Source: DASTGO01 sp035719045 (lineage in GTDB: Bacteria; Actinomycetota; Actinomycetes; Actinomycetales; Kineosporiaceae). Taken from it: a stretch of DNA of 30,272 nt. A program made the position numbers and the translations under genes. Under the pieces are notes generated by a model. That model saw only the letters and a program-made list of their open reading frames with translations. It was not told where the DNA came from and did not search any database. The stretch is from contig DASTGO010000387.1 in NCBI GenBank assembly GCA_035719045.1, forward strand, positions 1-30,272, read 5' to 3'. Every line of letters begins with the position of its first letter. The stretch's first letter is position 1. Positions 1 through 7,828 of this stretch are shown here, piece after piece.

Positions 1-1
1 C

Positions 2-43
2 GATCCGGTCGATCGGACCGTTCGGAGGGTGCCCGGGGCATGA
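2..43 (+). CDS. possible 3' end of an off-window gene
   Basis: The frame beginning at base 2 is open from the window edge and stops at TGA 41-43. It would give a 13-residue tail ending in PGA. A hairpin followed by a T-rich tail lies about 30 bases downstream, which is the usual distance for a gene end. Thirteen codons are far too few to identify a protein, and the frame could be open by chance. The case rests only on the terminator placement. Confidence 0.25.
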   Translation, partial: DPVDRTVRRVPGA

Positions 44-75
44 CCCGCAACGCCAGCCGGACGCGCCGAGACCAT

Positions 76-110
76 GAACGCCGCGCGGGCCATGCGCGGC
101 GTTCGTCTTT
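76..110 (+). terminator. rho-independent-type hairpin
   Basis: A perfect 11-bp stem (GAACGCCGCGC at 76-86 pairing with GCGCGGCGTTC at 94-104) closes a 7-base loop and is followed by GTCTTT at 105-110. The T-rich side is on the plus strand, so it would end transcription entering from the left. It separates that gene from the regulator that follows. The sequence CCATGAACG occurs at the hairpin start (73-81) and again around 115, which may be incidental. Confidence 0.6.
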
Positions 111-314
111 CCGGCCATGAACGACGTTGATCAGACAGTAGCGTCCCGAACCACCCCGCGGTGAGTCTTGAATGGTCTGGTCACATCCGAATGTCCCGCA
201 GACCTGCGAACAGGGACGGGTGGACGACGCCCGGTCCGGTCCGCGTCCCGGTCTTCCGTGGTCGGCAGCCCGCCGGCGGGACCGTCCGGCCCGGAGCCAG
301 TCGAAGGAGACCTG

Positions 315-2108
315 ATGGACGGCGCTGAGCCCCCCGCCGCCGACCGCACCGGGGAAACCCAGGACGACCTGCAGGAATCCCGGACCGGGGCCCCGGACGA
401 GGGGTCGGGCGAGAGTCAGGCCGGGTCCCTGGCCGCGAAGATCGACCGTCTCTTCCGCACCACCCACCCGCAGGGTCACAGCGGTGAGTACACCTACGAG
501 CAGGTGGCGGCCGCCATCGCCGAACGCGGCGGTCCGACCATCTCCGCCAGCTACCTCTACCTCCTGCGCCGAGGCCTGCGGGACAACCCGACGAAGAGGC
601 ATCTGGAGGCCCTCGCCGGCTTCTTCGGAGTCCCGGTCAGCTACTTCGTGGACGACCACGATCCCTGCCAGGAGGCCCGGCTCGGACTGCTGTCGGCACT
701 GCGGGATCCACGGGTGCACGAGCTGGCCACCACGGCGGCTGCCCTTCCGGAACAGGGTCTCGACCTCATCGCGCGGCTGGTCTCGCTGGCCCGCGACCTC
801 GACGGTCTGCGGGGTGGCCGGCGGCGCGGACCCGGCCAGGACCCCGACCCGCCCGCCTCCGATCCGGACCTCAACCGCAGGGTCGAGCTCGAGCTGGCGT
901 ACGCCCGGCTGTCCCTGCAGGAGGGCGAGGCGGCGCAGGCCCTGCACCGGCTGACCGGCCTCGCCGAACAGCCTCGGCTCGCCCCCTGCCTGGCGGACGA
1001 GACACGCTGGCTGGTCGCCCACTCCCACGAGGCCCTCGGCGAGCCGGAGCGGGCGCTGACCATCCTGCGTGACCTGCTGACCCGCTGCCTGGACGGGGCC
1101 AGCGAACTCCCCCTGGCCCTGGTCGGCGAGGAGGTCTGCCGGCTCTGCTGGACCTGCGGGGACCACCTGCTCGCCGTCGAGGCCGGACAGCGGACCCTGG
1201 CCGGACTGGAGGACCGCGGAATGGCCGGGACGGAGGAGCATCTGCGCCTGGCGTCCACCCTGATGCAGGCGCAGGTGGACCTCGGCCAACTCCTGCACGC
1301 CTCGGCGCTGGCCCGGCAGATCCTCTCCCTGGCGGACAAGGTGGAGGACCGCGCCCGCCAGGCCCGGACCTACCTGGACTGTGCACGGGTGGCGCAGTCG
1401 TCCGGACGGGTCGACGAGGCGATCTACCTGTCCCGGCGTGCGCTGGCCGTCAACGCCGACGCGCTGGCCGACGCCGTCGACGAGGCCCCGCACCTGGCCC
1501 GGCTGAGGGTGGAGGCGGCCTCCTGCCTGCTGCTCGGTGGACCGGACCAGGTCGTCGACGCGGTGGTCGCCCTGGAAGCGGCCCGCGGCGAACTCGGTGA
1601 ACGCGGCAGCCCGCTCGACCGGGGACGCTGGGCGGCCGAACGCGCCGTCGCCGATCTCGTCCTCGGGCAGCCGGTCGCCGCAGAGGTCAGTGCCCGGCGC
1701 GCGCTGGCCCATCTGGCCGGTGAGACCGATCCGGCGACCGTCCGGGCCCACCTGCTGCTCGGGGACTCCCTGCGGGCGCAGGGCCGGCACGCCCATGCGG
1801 ACGCGGCGCACCAGCAGGCGGGGCGGGTGCTCGCGGCACTGCCGGCCGGTGACGCCGGACAGCGCCGGTGGGCGGCGGGTGCGTGGCGGAGCCTGGGCGA
1901 GCGGTGGCTGCACCGAGGCTTCGCCGACCAGGCCGCCGAGGCGTTCCGGCGGGCGCTGGAGGCAGGCGGGCTGGTGGCCGGGCAACCGGTCCCGCAGCCG
2001 GTCGCGGCCGGTCCGGCTCCCGGCCGGGGTTCTGGTCCTGAGGCCGGTCATGGTGCCCCGCAGAGCATCCGGCTGGACGCCCCGGGTTGGGAGCCGAGCC
2101 GGCGCTGA
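315..2108 (+). CDS. XRE/EspR-like HTH regulator with TPR-like C-terminal region
   Basis: A probable DNA-binding transcriptional regulator of 597 residues. After a disordered acidic N-terminus, residues about 39-115 form a helix-turn-helix domain of the type in mycobacterial EspR and many actinomycete XRE proteins: KIDRLFRTTHP, YTYEQVAAAI, ISASYLYLLRRGLRDNPTKRH, then LEALAGFFGVPVSYFVDD. The remaining ~450 residues are Ala/Leu-rich paired helices resembling tetratricopeptide repeats (for example ALTILRDLLTRC, EAIYLSRRALAVNADAL, AAEVSARRALAHL), probably a dimerisation or ligand-sensing scaffold. I chose ATG 315 because GAAGGAGA lies just upstream at good spacing; the frame stays open upstream to TTG 168 but that start has no ribosome site. 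EspR controls the ESX-1 regulon in mycobacteria. Type VII-like genes occur elsewhere in this window, but no link is shown. Confidence 0.82.
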   Translation: MDGAEPPAADRTGETQDDLQESRTGAPDEGSGESQAGSLAAKIDRLFRTTHPQGHSGEYTYEQVAAAIAERGGPTISASYLYLLRRGLRDNPTKRHLEALAGFFGVPVSYFVDDHDPCQEARLGLLSALRDPRVHELATTAAALPEQGLDLIARLVSLARDLDGLRGGRRRGPGQDPDPPASDPDLNRRVELELAYARLSLQEGEAAQALHRLTGLAEQPRLAPCLADETRWLVAHSHEALGEPERALTILRDLLTRCLDGASELPLALVGEEVCRLCWTCGDHLLAVEAGQRTLAGLEDRGMAGTEEHLRLASTLMQAQVDLGQLLHASALARQILSLADKVEDRARQARTYLDCARVAQSSGRVDEAIYLSRRALAVNADALADAVDEAPHLARLRVEAASCLLLGGPDQVVDAVVALEAARGELGERGSPLDRGRWAAERAVADLVLGQPVAAEVSARRALAHLAGETDPATVRAHLLLGDSLRAQGRHAHADAAHQQAGRVLAALPAGDAGQRRWAAGAWRSLGERWLHRGFADQAAEAFRRALEAGGLVAGQPVPQPVAAGPAPGRGSGPEAGHGAPQSIRLDAPGWEPSRR

Positions 2109-2207
2109 CCTCCCGCCGGCGGCGCCCGTCGACCGGAGCGCCCCCGCCGACCGCAGCACACCGTCGACCGGGCGACCCCTCGTCCGGGGCTCAGGACCGG
2201 GGCAGGC

Positions 2208-3215
2208 TCACAGCTCGAATCCCTCGGGGAACGGATCGGTCGGGTCGAGGTGGTACTGGGCGGTGCCGGTCACCCAGGCCCGCCCGGTGATGGCCGGCAC
2301 CACGGCCGGTACCGAGCCCGCGCCCACGGTCGCCCGGCCGACGAGGCGTCCGGTGAACCGGGTCCCGATGAAGGATTCGTTGACGAAGTCCGTGTCGAGC
2401 GGCAGTTCCCCGCGGGCGTGCAGCTGGGCCATCCGGGCACTGGTCCCGGTGCCGCAGGGCGAGCGGTCGAACCATCCGGGGTGGATGGCCATCGCGTGCC
2501 GGCTGTGCCGGGCGTCCGAGCCGGGGGCCACCAGCTGGACGTGGTGGCAGACGGCGATCTCGGGGTTGTCCGGGTGGACCGGGCGGTTCTGCTCGTTGAT
2601 GGCGTCCATCAGGGTCAGTGCCGCGTCCAGCATCCGCTGCTTGTTCTCGCGGGTGAAGGCGATCCCCAGCCGCTCGATCGGCAGGACGGCGTAGAAGTTG
2701 CCGCCGAAGGCCATGTCGTAGCGGACCTCGCCCAGGCCCGGGACCTTGACGGCCGCGTCCAACTGCAGGCTGAACGACGGCACGTTGGTCAGCGTGACCG
2801 CACGGGCCGCACCGTCCTCCACCTGCACCTGGGCGACGACCAGCCCGGCCGGGGTGTCCAGCCGGATCGTCGTGACCGGCTCCACCACCTCGACCATCCC
2901 GGTCTCGACCAGGACGGTGGCCACCCCGATCGTGCCGTGGCCGCACATCGGCAGGCAGCCGGAGACCTCGATGTAGAGCACCCCGAAGTCGGCGTCCGGC
3001 CGGGTCGGGGGCTGCAGGATCGCCCCGCTCATCGCGGCGTGCCCGCGCGGCTCGTTCACCAGGAAGCGGCGCAGGCCGTCGGAGTTCGCCATGAACCAGC
3101 GCCGCCGGTCGAACATGGTGTCCCCGGGCAGGACCCCGACCCCGCCGGTGACCACCCTGGTCGGCATCCCCTCGGTGTGCGACTCCACCGTGTGGATCAC
3201 GCGGCGCGATCTCAT
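2208..3215 (-). CDS. proline racemase / 4-hydroxyproline epimerase family protein
   Basis: A cofactor-independent two-cysteine racemase/epimerase of 335 residues, the usual family length. Both catalytic cysteines are present: C91 in MCGHGTIG and C254 in SPCGTGTSA. This separates it from the related trans-3-hydroxyproline dehydratases, in which one cysteine is replaced. Other family blocks are the N-terminal HTVESHTEGMPTRVV and GGNFYAVL near residue 171. It interconverts either L- and D-proline or trans-4-hydroxy-L-proline and its cis-D epimer; sequence reading alone cannot decide. ATG 3215 is preceded by GAAGGGA at 5-base spacing. It stands alone: no D-amino-acid oxidase, deaminase or aldehyde dehydrogenase of a hydroxyproline pathway adjoins it. 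It is divergent from the small membrane protein to its right. Confidence 0.88.
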   Translation of the reverse strand: MRSRRVIHTVESHTEGMPTRVVTGGVGVLPGDTMFDRRRWFMANSDGLRRFLVNEPRGHAAMSGAILQPPTRPDADFGVLYIEVSGCLPMCGHGTIGVATVLVETGMVEVVEPVTTIRLDTPAGLVVAQVQVEDGAARAVTLTNVPSFSLQLDAAVKVPGLGEVRYDMAFGGNFYAVLPIERLGIAFTRENKQRMLDAALTLMDAINEQNRPVHPDNPEIAVCHHVQLVAPGSDARHSRHAMAIHPGWFDRSPCGTGTSARMAQLHARGELPLDTDFVNESFIGTRFTGRLVGRATVGAGSVPAVVPAITGRAWVTGTAQYHLDPTDPFPEGFEL

Positions 3216-3367
3216 CGACGTCCCTTCACCGTTTCCCGTAGTACAGCACCCGGGCAGGCCGTCCCGCCGGTATCTGCCGATGTCAGGGGAACCCCGGTCG
3301 CCGGAGGCATCAACGGAGTCCCTGCCGTCCGTTTGGGGTGAGGGGGCAGCGGTGCAAGGATGCGGGC

Positions 3368-3745
3368 GTGCGCGGGATCATCGTCAAGATCGTCGTCAAC
3401 GCGATCGCCATCTGGGTCGCCTCGGCCATCATCCCCGCGGTCGGGGTGACCGCGGAGGGCACCGTCCGGACGGTGCTGAGCTTCCTGGTCGTGGGGGCGC
3501 TGATCGGTCTGGTCAACGCCTTCATCAAGCCGGTCGTGACCTTCTTCGCCCTGCCGTTCATCGTGCTGAGCCTCGGCCTGGCGGTGTTCGTGGTGAACGC
3601 GTTCATGCTCAAGGTGGTCGACTGGCTGTCACATGCGCTGGGGATCGGCTTCGATTCCGGACCGTTCTTCTGGTCCACCCTCGGCGCGGCGGTCGTCGTG
3701 ACGATCGTCAGCATGGTCCTCAACCTGGTCCTGCCGGACGAGTGA
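3368..3745 (+). CDS. phage-holin-like (PF04020-type) four-helix membrane protein
   Basis: A 125-residue integral membrane protein with four predicted helices: IIVKIVVNAIAIWVASAII, VLSFLVVGALIGLVNAFI, VVTFFALPFIVLSLGLAVFVVNAF and STLGAAVVVTIVSMVLNLVL. The pattern GLVNAFIKPVVTFFALPFIVLSLGL with VNAFML following is characteristic of the bacterial 'phage holin family 4, superfamily IV' proteins. These are widespread chromosomal proteins of unknown role and are not proof of a prophage. GTG 3368 is chosen because AAGGA lies about 7 bases upstream; the next in-frame upstream start at 3338 has no such site. It is divergent from the racemase, sharing 152 bases, and convergent with the GGDEF-EAL gene. 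Confidence 0.8.
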   Translation: MRGIIVKIVVNAIAIWVASAIIPAVGVTAEGTVRTVLSFLVVGALIGLVNAFIKPVVTFFALPFIVLSLGLAVFVVNAFMLKVVDWLSHALGIGFDSGPFFWSTLGAAVVVTIVSMVLNLVLPDE

Positions 3746-3750
3746 GCACC

Positions 3751-3770
3751 CCGGCCGGCGACCCGGCCGG
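3751..3770. terminator. GC-rich hairpin between convergent genes
   Basis: An 8-bp stem CCGGCCGG at 3751-3758 pairs with CCGGCCGG at 3763-3770 around a CGAC loop. It lies directly after the holin-like gene stop and just before the stop of the opposing GGDEF-EAL gene. There is no T-tract on either side, so termination is inferred from position and stem strength only. Confidence 0.35.
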
Positions 3771-3773
3771 CCG

Positions 3774-5939
3774 TCACGGGCGCAACTGCCGCCCCGCAGG
3801 CCCGGCCCCGGCCCCGGCCGCCCCGTCCTCGGCCCGTCTCGGGCCGGGCAGCACCGGTGAGGTGACCCGGCCGAACCTCTGATGGGCCCAGGACTCCAGG
3901 TCGGCGGCGCTCAGCGGCGGGGCGAAGTAGTAGCCCTGGGCCAGCGAGCAGCCCGCAGCCACCACCTCGGCCAGGGTCTCGACGTCCTCGATGCCCTCGG
4001 CGACCACGGCCATCCCGAGGTCGTGCCCGAGCCCGATCGCGGCCCGGACGATGACGGCGTCCTGCGGCTCGGTCGTCATCGCCTGGACGAACGCCCGGTC
4101 CACCTTGACCTCGTCGACCGGCAGGTGCCGCAGGTGGGTCATCGAGGAGTAGCCCGTCCCGAAGTCGTCCAGGGACAGCCCGATCCCCATGTCCCGCAAC
4201 CGGACCAGCAGTGGCAGAGTGTCCTCCGGATCGGCCAGCACCGCACTCTCGGTGATCTCCAGCCGCAGCAGCTGCGGCGGAACGCCGTGCTCGGCCAGCA
4301 GCGCCGCGATGGTGTCCGGCAGGTCCGCGTGCCGCAGCAACCGGGGCGACACGTTCACCGCGATCTGGACCGGCCAGTCCGCCGCCGCCCACGCCGCGGC
4401 CTGGGACAGCGCCAGCCGCAGGACCACCTTGGTCAGCGGCACGATCAGGCCGGTCTGCTCGGCCAGCGGCAGGAACTCCGAGGGTGGCAGCAGTCCCCGC
4501 TCCGGGTGCTGCCAGCGGACCAGGGCCTCAGCCCCGGCCAGCCGACCCTCGAGGATGTCCACCACGGGCTGGTAGTGCACGGTCAGCTGGTGCTGGGTGA
4601 TCGCGTGCCGCAGTTCGCCGGACAGCTCCAGCCGGGACCTGTTCTGCCCGGAGTCCCGGCGCTGGTCGAAGGTGGCCACCGCCATGCCGTACTCCTTGGC
4701 CCGGTACATGGCGATGTCCGCCTCGCGCATCAGGGCCTCGACCGTGGCGGTCTCCTCCCGGTCGCTGCGGTGGCTGATCGCGACCCCGATCGACGCCTCG
4801 ACGTGCAGTTCCATCCCGTCGACCAGGAACGGGTCCACGAGCTGGTCGGCCAGCCGCTCGGCGACCAGCAGCGCACCCTCCTCGTCGGAGGCCGGCAGCA
4901 CGACGGCGAACTCGTCGCCGCCGATCCGGGCCAGGGTGTCGCCGGGCCGAAGGATCGCCCGCAGCCGCGGTCCGACCTGGGCCAGCAGCTGGTCGCCGAC
5001 CGCATGGCCGAGGCTGTCGTTGACGTCCTTGAACCGGTCCAGGTCGATCATGACGACCGCGATCGGCCGGTCCGGCGTCGCCGTCATCACCGCCTGGGCG
5101 GCCTTGTCCAGCAGGGCCTTCCGGTTGGGCAGGCCGGTCAGCAGGTCGTGGTTGGCCTGGTGGACCAGCTCCCGCTCCACGGCGACCTGGTCGGTGACGT
5201 CCCGGCCGGTGAGCACCAGCCGGCCGGGATCCGCCGGGTGCCGGGCGGTCGACCACTCCAGCACCCGCCAGGATCCGTCGGGGGCGCGCAGCCGGAACCG
5301 GGTCCGCTCGCCGCCGCCCCGGGCGCCGTCCTCCCGCGGCTCGGTGAACTCCAGGAAGCGTTCCAGGTCCGCGGCATGCAGGTACCCGGCCAGCTGCCGG
5401 TCCTGCAGGTCCTCCGGCTCCCAGCCCAGCAGGTCCCGGACCGCGGCGCAGGTGTAGGTCACCCGGCCGAACTCGTCGAGGACCAGCACGAGCCCGCCGA
5501 AGGAATCCAGCAGGGCCCGGAACCCGTGCTCCACCTCCAGCGCCGCCACCAGCCGGTTCACGGCGGCGGCGAGCGGCGAGAAGACCCCGAAGGTCCGCTG
5601 CGGGAGTTCCATCCCGCGTAGGCTCCCCGGCTGTCCGCGCCCCAGGCGCTCAACGTCGGGGACCAGTTCACCGGCCTCCTCGACAGCCCCGACCAGCCGG
5701 GTCGCCTGCTGCCGGATCACCAGCCCCGAGGACAGCCCCGCCACCAGGCCGCAGCCGACGCCGACCAGCCCCCCGGCGAGCAGTTGTACGGTCCACGGCC
5801 GGCCGCCCGGGGCGAGGAACGGGACGGCGGCCAGGACGAGCCCCGTCGCGGCACCGGTCAGCGGCGGCACGGCCACGACCGGCAGCAGACCGCGGGCGCC
5901 GAGGTCGCGCAGGCGGGCACGCAGGCCGCTGGGGGTCAC
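3774..5939 (-). CDS. membrane PAS-GGDEF-EAL cyclic-di-GMP signalling protein
   Basis: A predicted bifunctional diguanylate cyclase/phosphodiesterase of 721 residues. Two hydrophobic N-terminal helices (about 20-45 and 50-72) anchor it. A PAS-like sensor (about 145-255, GLVLVLDEFGRVTY) follows, then a GGDEF domain with intact RIGGDEFAVVLP (GGDEF at 340-344) and an inhibitory RxxD site (331-334) five residues before it. The EAL domain is also complete by motif: GAEALVRW (EAL 471-473), NVSPRLL, LEITES, DDFGTGYSS, VKVDRAFV, VVAEGIED. Both activities could therefore be present, with net direction set by signal input. GTG 5939 is the first start giving a membrane-anchored protein and has a purine-rich GAAGAGAGG close upstream; the frame extends to 6155. 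It is divergent from the TTG-started gene 180 bases away. Confidence 0.88.
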   Translation of the reverse strand: MTPSGLRARLRDLGARGLLPVVAVPPLTGAATGLVLAAVPFLAPGGRPWTVQLLAGGLVGVGCGLVAGLSSGLVIRQQATRLVGAVEEAGELVPDVERLGRGQPGSLRGMELPQRTFGVFSPLAAAVNRLVAALEVEHGFRALLDSFGGLVLVLDEFGRVTYTCAAVRDLLGWEPEDLQDRQLAGYLHAADLERFLEFTEPREDGARGGGERTRFRLRAPDGSWRVLEWSTARHPADPGRLVLTGRDVTDQVAVERELVHQANHDLLTGLPNRKALLDKAAQAVMTATPDRPIAVVMIDLDRFKDVNDSLGHAVGDQLLAQVGPRLRAILRPGDTLARIGGDEFAVVLPASDEEGALLVAERLADQLVDPFLVDGMELHVEASIGVAISHRSDREETATVEALMREADIAMYRAKEYGMAVATFDQRRDSGQNRSRLELSGELRHAITQHQLTVHYQPVVDILEGRLAGAEALVRWQHPERGLLPPSEFLPLAEQTGLIVPLTKVVLRLALSQAAAWAAADWPVQIAVNVSPRLLRHADLPDTIAALLAEHGVPPQLLRLEITESAVLADPEDTLPLLVRLRDMGIGLSLDDFGTGYSSMTHLRHLPVDEVKVDRAFVQAMTTEPQDAVIVRAAIGLGHDLGMAVVAEGIEDVETLAEVVAAGCSLAQGYYFAPPLSAADLESWAHQRFGRVTSPVLPGPRRAEDGAAGAGAGPAGRQLRP

Positions 5940-6119
5940 GCCCTCTCTTCGGCTGCGCTCCCGGCCCGCTTGAGACGGCGGGCGGGTGCCGTCCCCGAGG
6001 GGCCACCGCACCGCTCGCACGTGGAAACGACCGGAGTGTCCGGGTCCGGCTCGGCCGCCGCGCTCGCGGGCCTGACCCGCACATGGCAGGATCGGCCGAC
6101 GTCGAGGAGGAAGCGCGCA

Positions 6120-7469
6120 TTGGCCGAGGACCCCGGCGCGCCGTCGAGCCGCCACCGCCTGCCGATCGACCGGATGGACACCGAGCGGTTGCCGCCGGTC
6201 CCGGGGCTGGCCGACACATCACCGTCACTCAGTGCAGTCACTGATCCACCTTCAGCGACTCCCCGGCTCGGCCCCACCGTCGCAGCCGGCCAGCCGCGCA
6301 CGGACCTCCCCCCGTCGGGATCGACCGGCACCGAGGCGGCGACCGTGCCGGGGATCCGGCGTACCCCGACCACCACCGCCTGGTGGACCGTCCCGATGGA
6401 GTCCTCGGACCAGGCGGCCACGGCCTACCTCCCGCCCGCCGATCCCGCGGCCGCGACCACCCAGATGTACTCCCCGCCCGCAGGCCAGGGCCCCGGCGGC
6501 AGGGATGGCGCCCCCGCCCGGGATCCGGAACCCTCCGGCGGGCGGCGTGGTCTGCGCCCGGTGTGGAACACCGAAGGCCGGCGGCGGGCAGCAGTCACCC
6601 TGGGGATCGCCGGAGGCATCCCGCTGATCGCCGCGCTCGCGGTGGTCGGTCTGCTGCCGGACCCGCCACGAGCCAATCCCTCCGCCACCGCCGGGCCGGG
6701 CACGACCACCTCCTCGACCCGCCCACCGGGCCAGGCGACCTCCCCGTCCACCTCGATGGGGACCTCGGCCGCACCGACGGACGTCAGCACGGTCGGCTCC
6801 GACCAGGCGACCGCCGACCTGGGCAGTGCCGGCGTCAGGGACGACGGCCAGATCGTCGGGGCCTACGAGTGGACCGACAGTCGCGGGCGCAGTCTGCTGG
6901 CGGAGGTCGCCCAGGTCGACGACCAGGCCGACGGCTCCCCGACCCAGGTGAGCCTGCGCGCGTACTACGTGACCGGGCTCGGCGGGCAACCGACCGTCCA
7001 GCGCAGACTGCGGGACCCGAAACTGCGCTGTGGCGAGCACGGCCCCGTCACGGCCGCCTTCACCGACTCCGCGTTCACCGTCCGCGACCTCGACGGGGAC
7101 GGTGCACCCGAGGTGGTCGTCGGCTGGACCTCCCGCTGCTGGGATCCCACCTCGTCCAGCCGGGTCCGGCTCGCGGTCATGTCCGGGCCGAAGCTCTACG
7201 TGCTGAGGGGGGACGGCGTGGTCACCGGGACGGCCGCGAACCAGGCCGGCTCCGGCGTTCCCCCGGGCGGACCTCCTGGTGGTCACCAGGGCGGGAACCA
7301 CCAGGGCGGGAACCAGCAGGGCGGTAACGGGCAACCCGGCAGCGGGCAGAACGGCAACGGTCGGCCGGGCAACGGGCAGAACGGGCCGTCGTCCTCCCCG
7401 GGTGGGGACCAGTGGCCGCCGGGGCTGCTGGGCGCGGCGACCGCCATGTTCCACGGCCTGTACTACTGA
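6120..7469 (+). CDS. single-pass surface protein with FG-GAP-like DxDGDG motif and Gly/Asn/Gln tail
   Basis: A 449-residue protein, probably displayed outside the cell, without an assigned function. Residues 1-155 are a Pro/Thr-rich cytoplasmic segment, 157-180 one transmembrane helix (AVTLGIAGGIPLIAALAVVG), and 185-235 a Thr/Ser/Pro linker. A compact domain follows at about 238-385 containing VRDLDGDGAPEVVVGW. Asp 323, 325 and 327 form the calcium-type DxDxDG loop seen in FG-GAP/VCBS repeats. The last 60 residues are built from GGNHQGGN and GNGQNG units. I place the start at TTG 6120 because GGAGGAA at 6106-6112 lies 7 bases before it; ATG 6174 in the same frame has no ribosome site. Some proteins with this repeat are labelled surface polysaccharide biosynthesis, but that is not established here. 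Confidence 0.7.
   Translation: MAEDPGAPSSRHRLPIDRMDTERLPPVPGLADTSPSLSAVTDPPSATPRLGPTVAAGQPRTDLPPSGSTGTEAATVPGIRRTPTTTAWWTVPMESSDQAATAYLPPADPAAATTQMYSPPAGQGPGGRDGAPARDPEPSGGRRGLRPVWNTEGRRRAAVTLGIAGGIPLIAALAVVGLLPDPPRANPSATAGPGTTTSSTRPPGQATSPSTSMGTSAAPTDVSTVGSDQATADLGSAGVRDDGQIVGAYEWTDSRGRSLLAEVAQVDDQADGSPTQVSLRAYYVTGLGGQPTVQRRLRDPKLRCGEHGPVTAAFTDSAFTVRDLDGDGAPEVVVGWTSRCWDPTSSSRVRLAVMSGPKLYVLRGDGVVTGTAANQAGSGVPPGGPPGGHQGGNHQGGNQQGGNGQPGSGQNGNGRPGNGQNGPSSSPGGDQWPPGLLGAATAMFHGLYY
7261..7392 (+). repeat. degenerate GGN/GQNGN-coding repeats
   Basis: Within the end of the surface protein gene, short units coding GGNxQ and GNGQNG recur (for example GGCGGGAACCACCAG then GGCGGGAACCAGCAG). The translated tail is flexible and hydrophilic, as in cell-wall-spanning stalks. 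Such units are prone to slippage, so the length may vary between strains. Confidence 0.6.
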
Positions 7470-7498
7470 CCAGGTTCCGGGCTGACCAGGTTCCGGGC
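7467..7498 (+). repeat. 16-bp perfect tandem duplication across a stop codon
   Basis: TGACCAGGTTCCGGGC at 7467-7482 is repeated exactly at 7483-7498. The first three bases of copy one are the stop codon of the surface protein gene, so the duplication places a second TGA 16 bases downstream. The unit does not form a strong hairpin. Confidence 0.85.
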
Positions 7499-7828
7499 AC
7501 TGACCGGGCTCGAGTCCACCGGACGCCGTCTCCACCGCCGAAGCCTGCGGGCCGATGGCTAACAGGGTGGACGGTGAGCGAGGAGGTGACGGCGGTGCCG
7601 TTCCACTCTGCGGCCGGACCGGGCGCAACAGGCCGACAGGGCCAGCCAGGGTCACCGTGAGTGTCCAGCCGCAGAGAGTAACAGAGGGTGACTGTGTGTC
7701 TTTGAGGTGAGGATGACGGGTTTTTCCGACCCGCCACCGGGCACGTCGAGCGACCGACGGGGTTACAGTTGCCGCTGATCGTGGCTGATCGTGACCACGA
7801 CGCGCTGTGGCTGCCAAGGGGGAACCAG
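7470..7828. other. intergenic region upstream of the deacetylase
   Basis: These 359 bases separate the surface protein gene from the polysaccharide deacetylase gene. They hold the 16-bp tandem duplication at the left edge and the spaced GTAACA/GTGACT pair at 7678-7693. I see no convincing coding frame, RNA gene or terminator. The stretch 7660-7730 is less GC-rich than its surroundings and probably carries the promoter. Confidence 0.5.
7678..7693 (+). promoter_or_regulatory. possible MtrA-type direct-repeat operator
   Basis: GTAACA at 7678-7683 and GTGACT at 7688-7693 are imperfect direct repeats with starts 10 bases apart, one helical turn. The response regulator MtrA of actinobacteria binds spaced GTnAC-type direct repeats ahead of cell-wall genes, and the next gene encodes a cell-wall polysaccharide deacetylase. 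Two six-base half sites are weak evidence in any genome, so this is a suggestion only. Confidence 0.25.

Noticed and set aside
3368..3745. Phage holin, suggesting a prophage
   Set aside because: This family is widely chromosomal and there is no other phage gene in the window.
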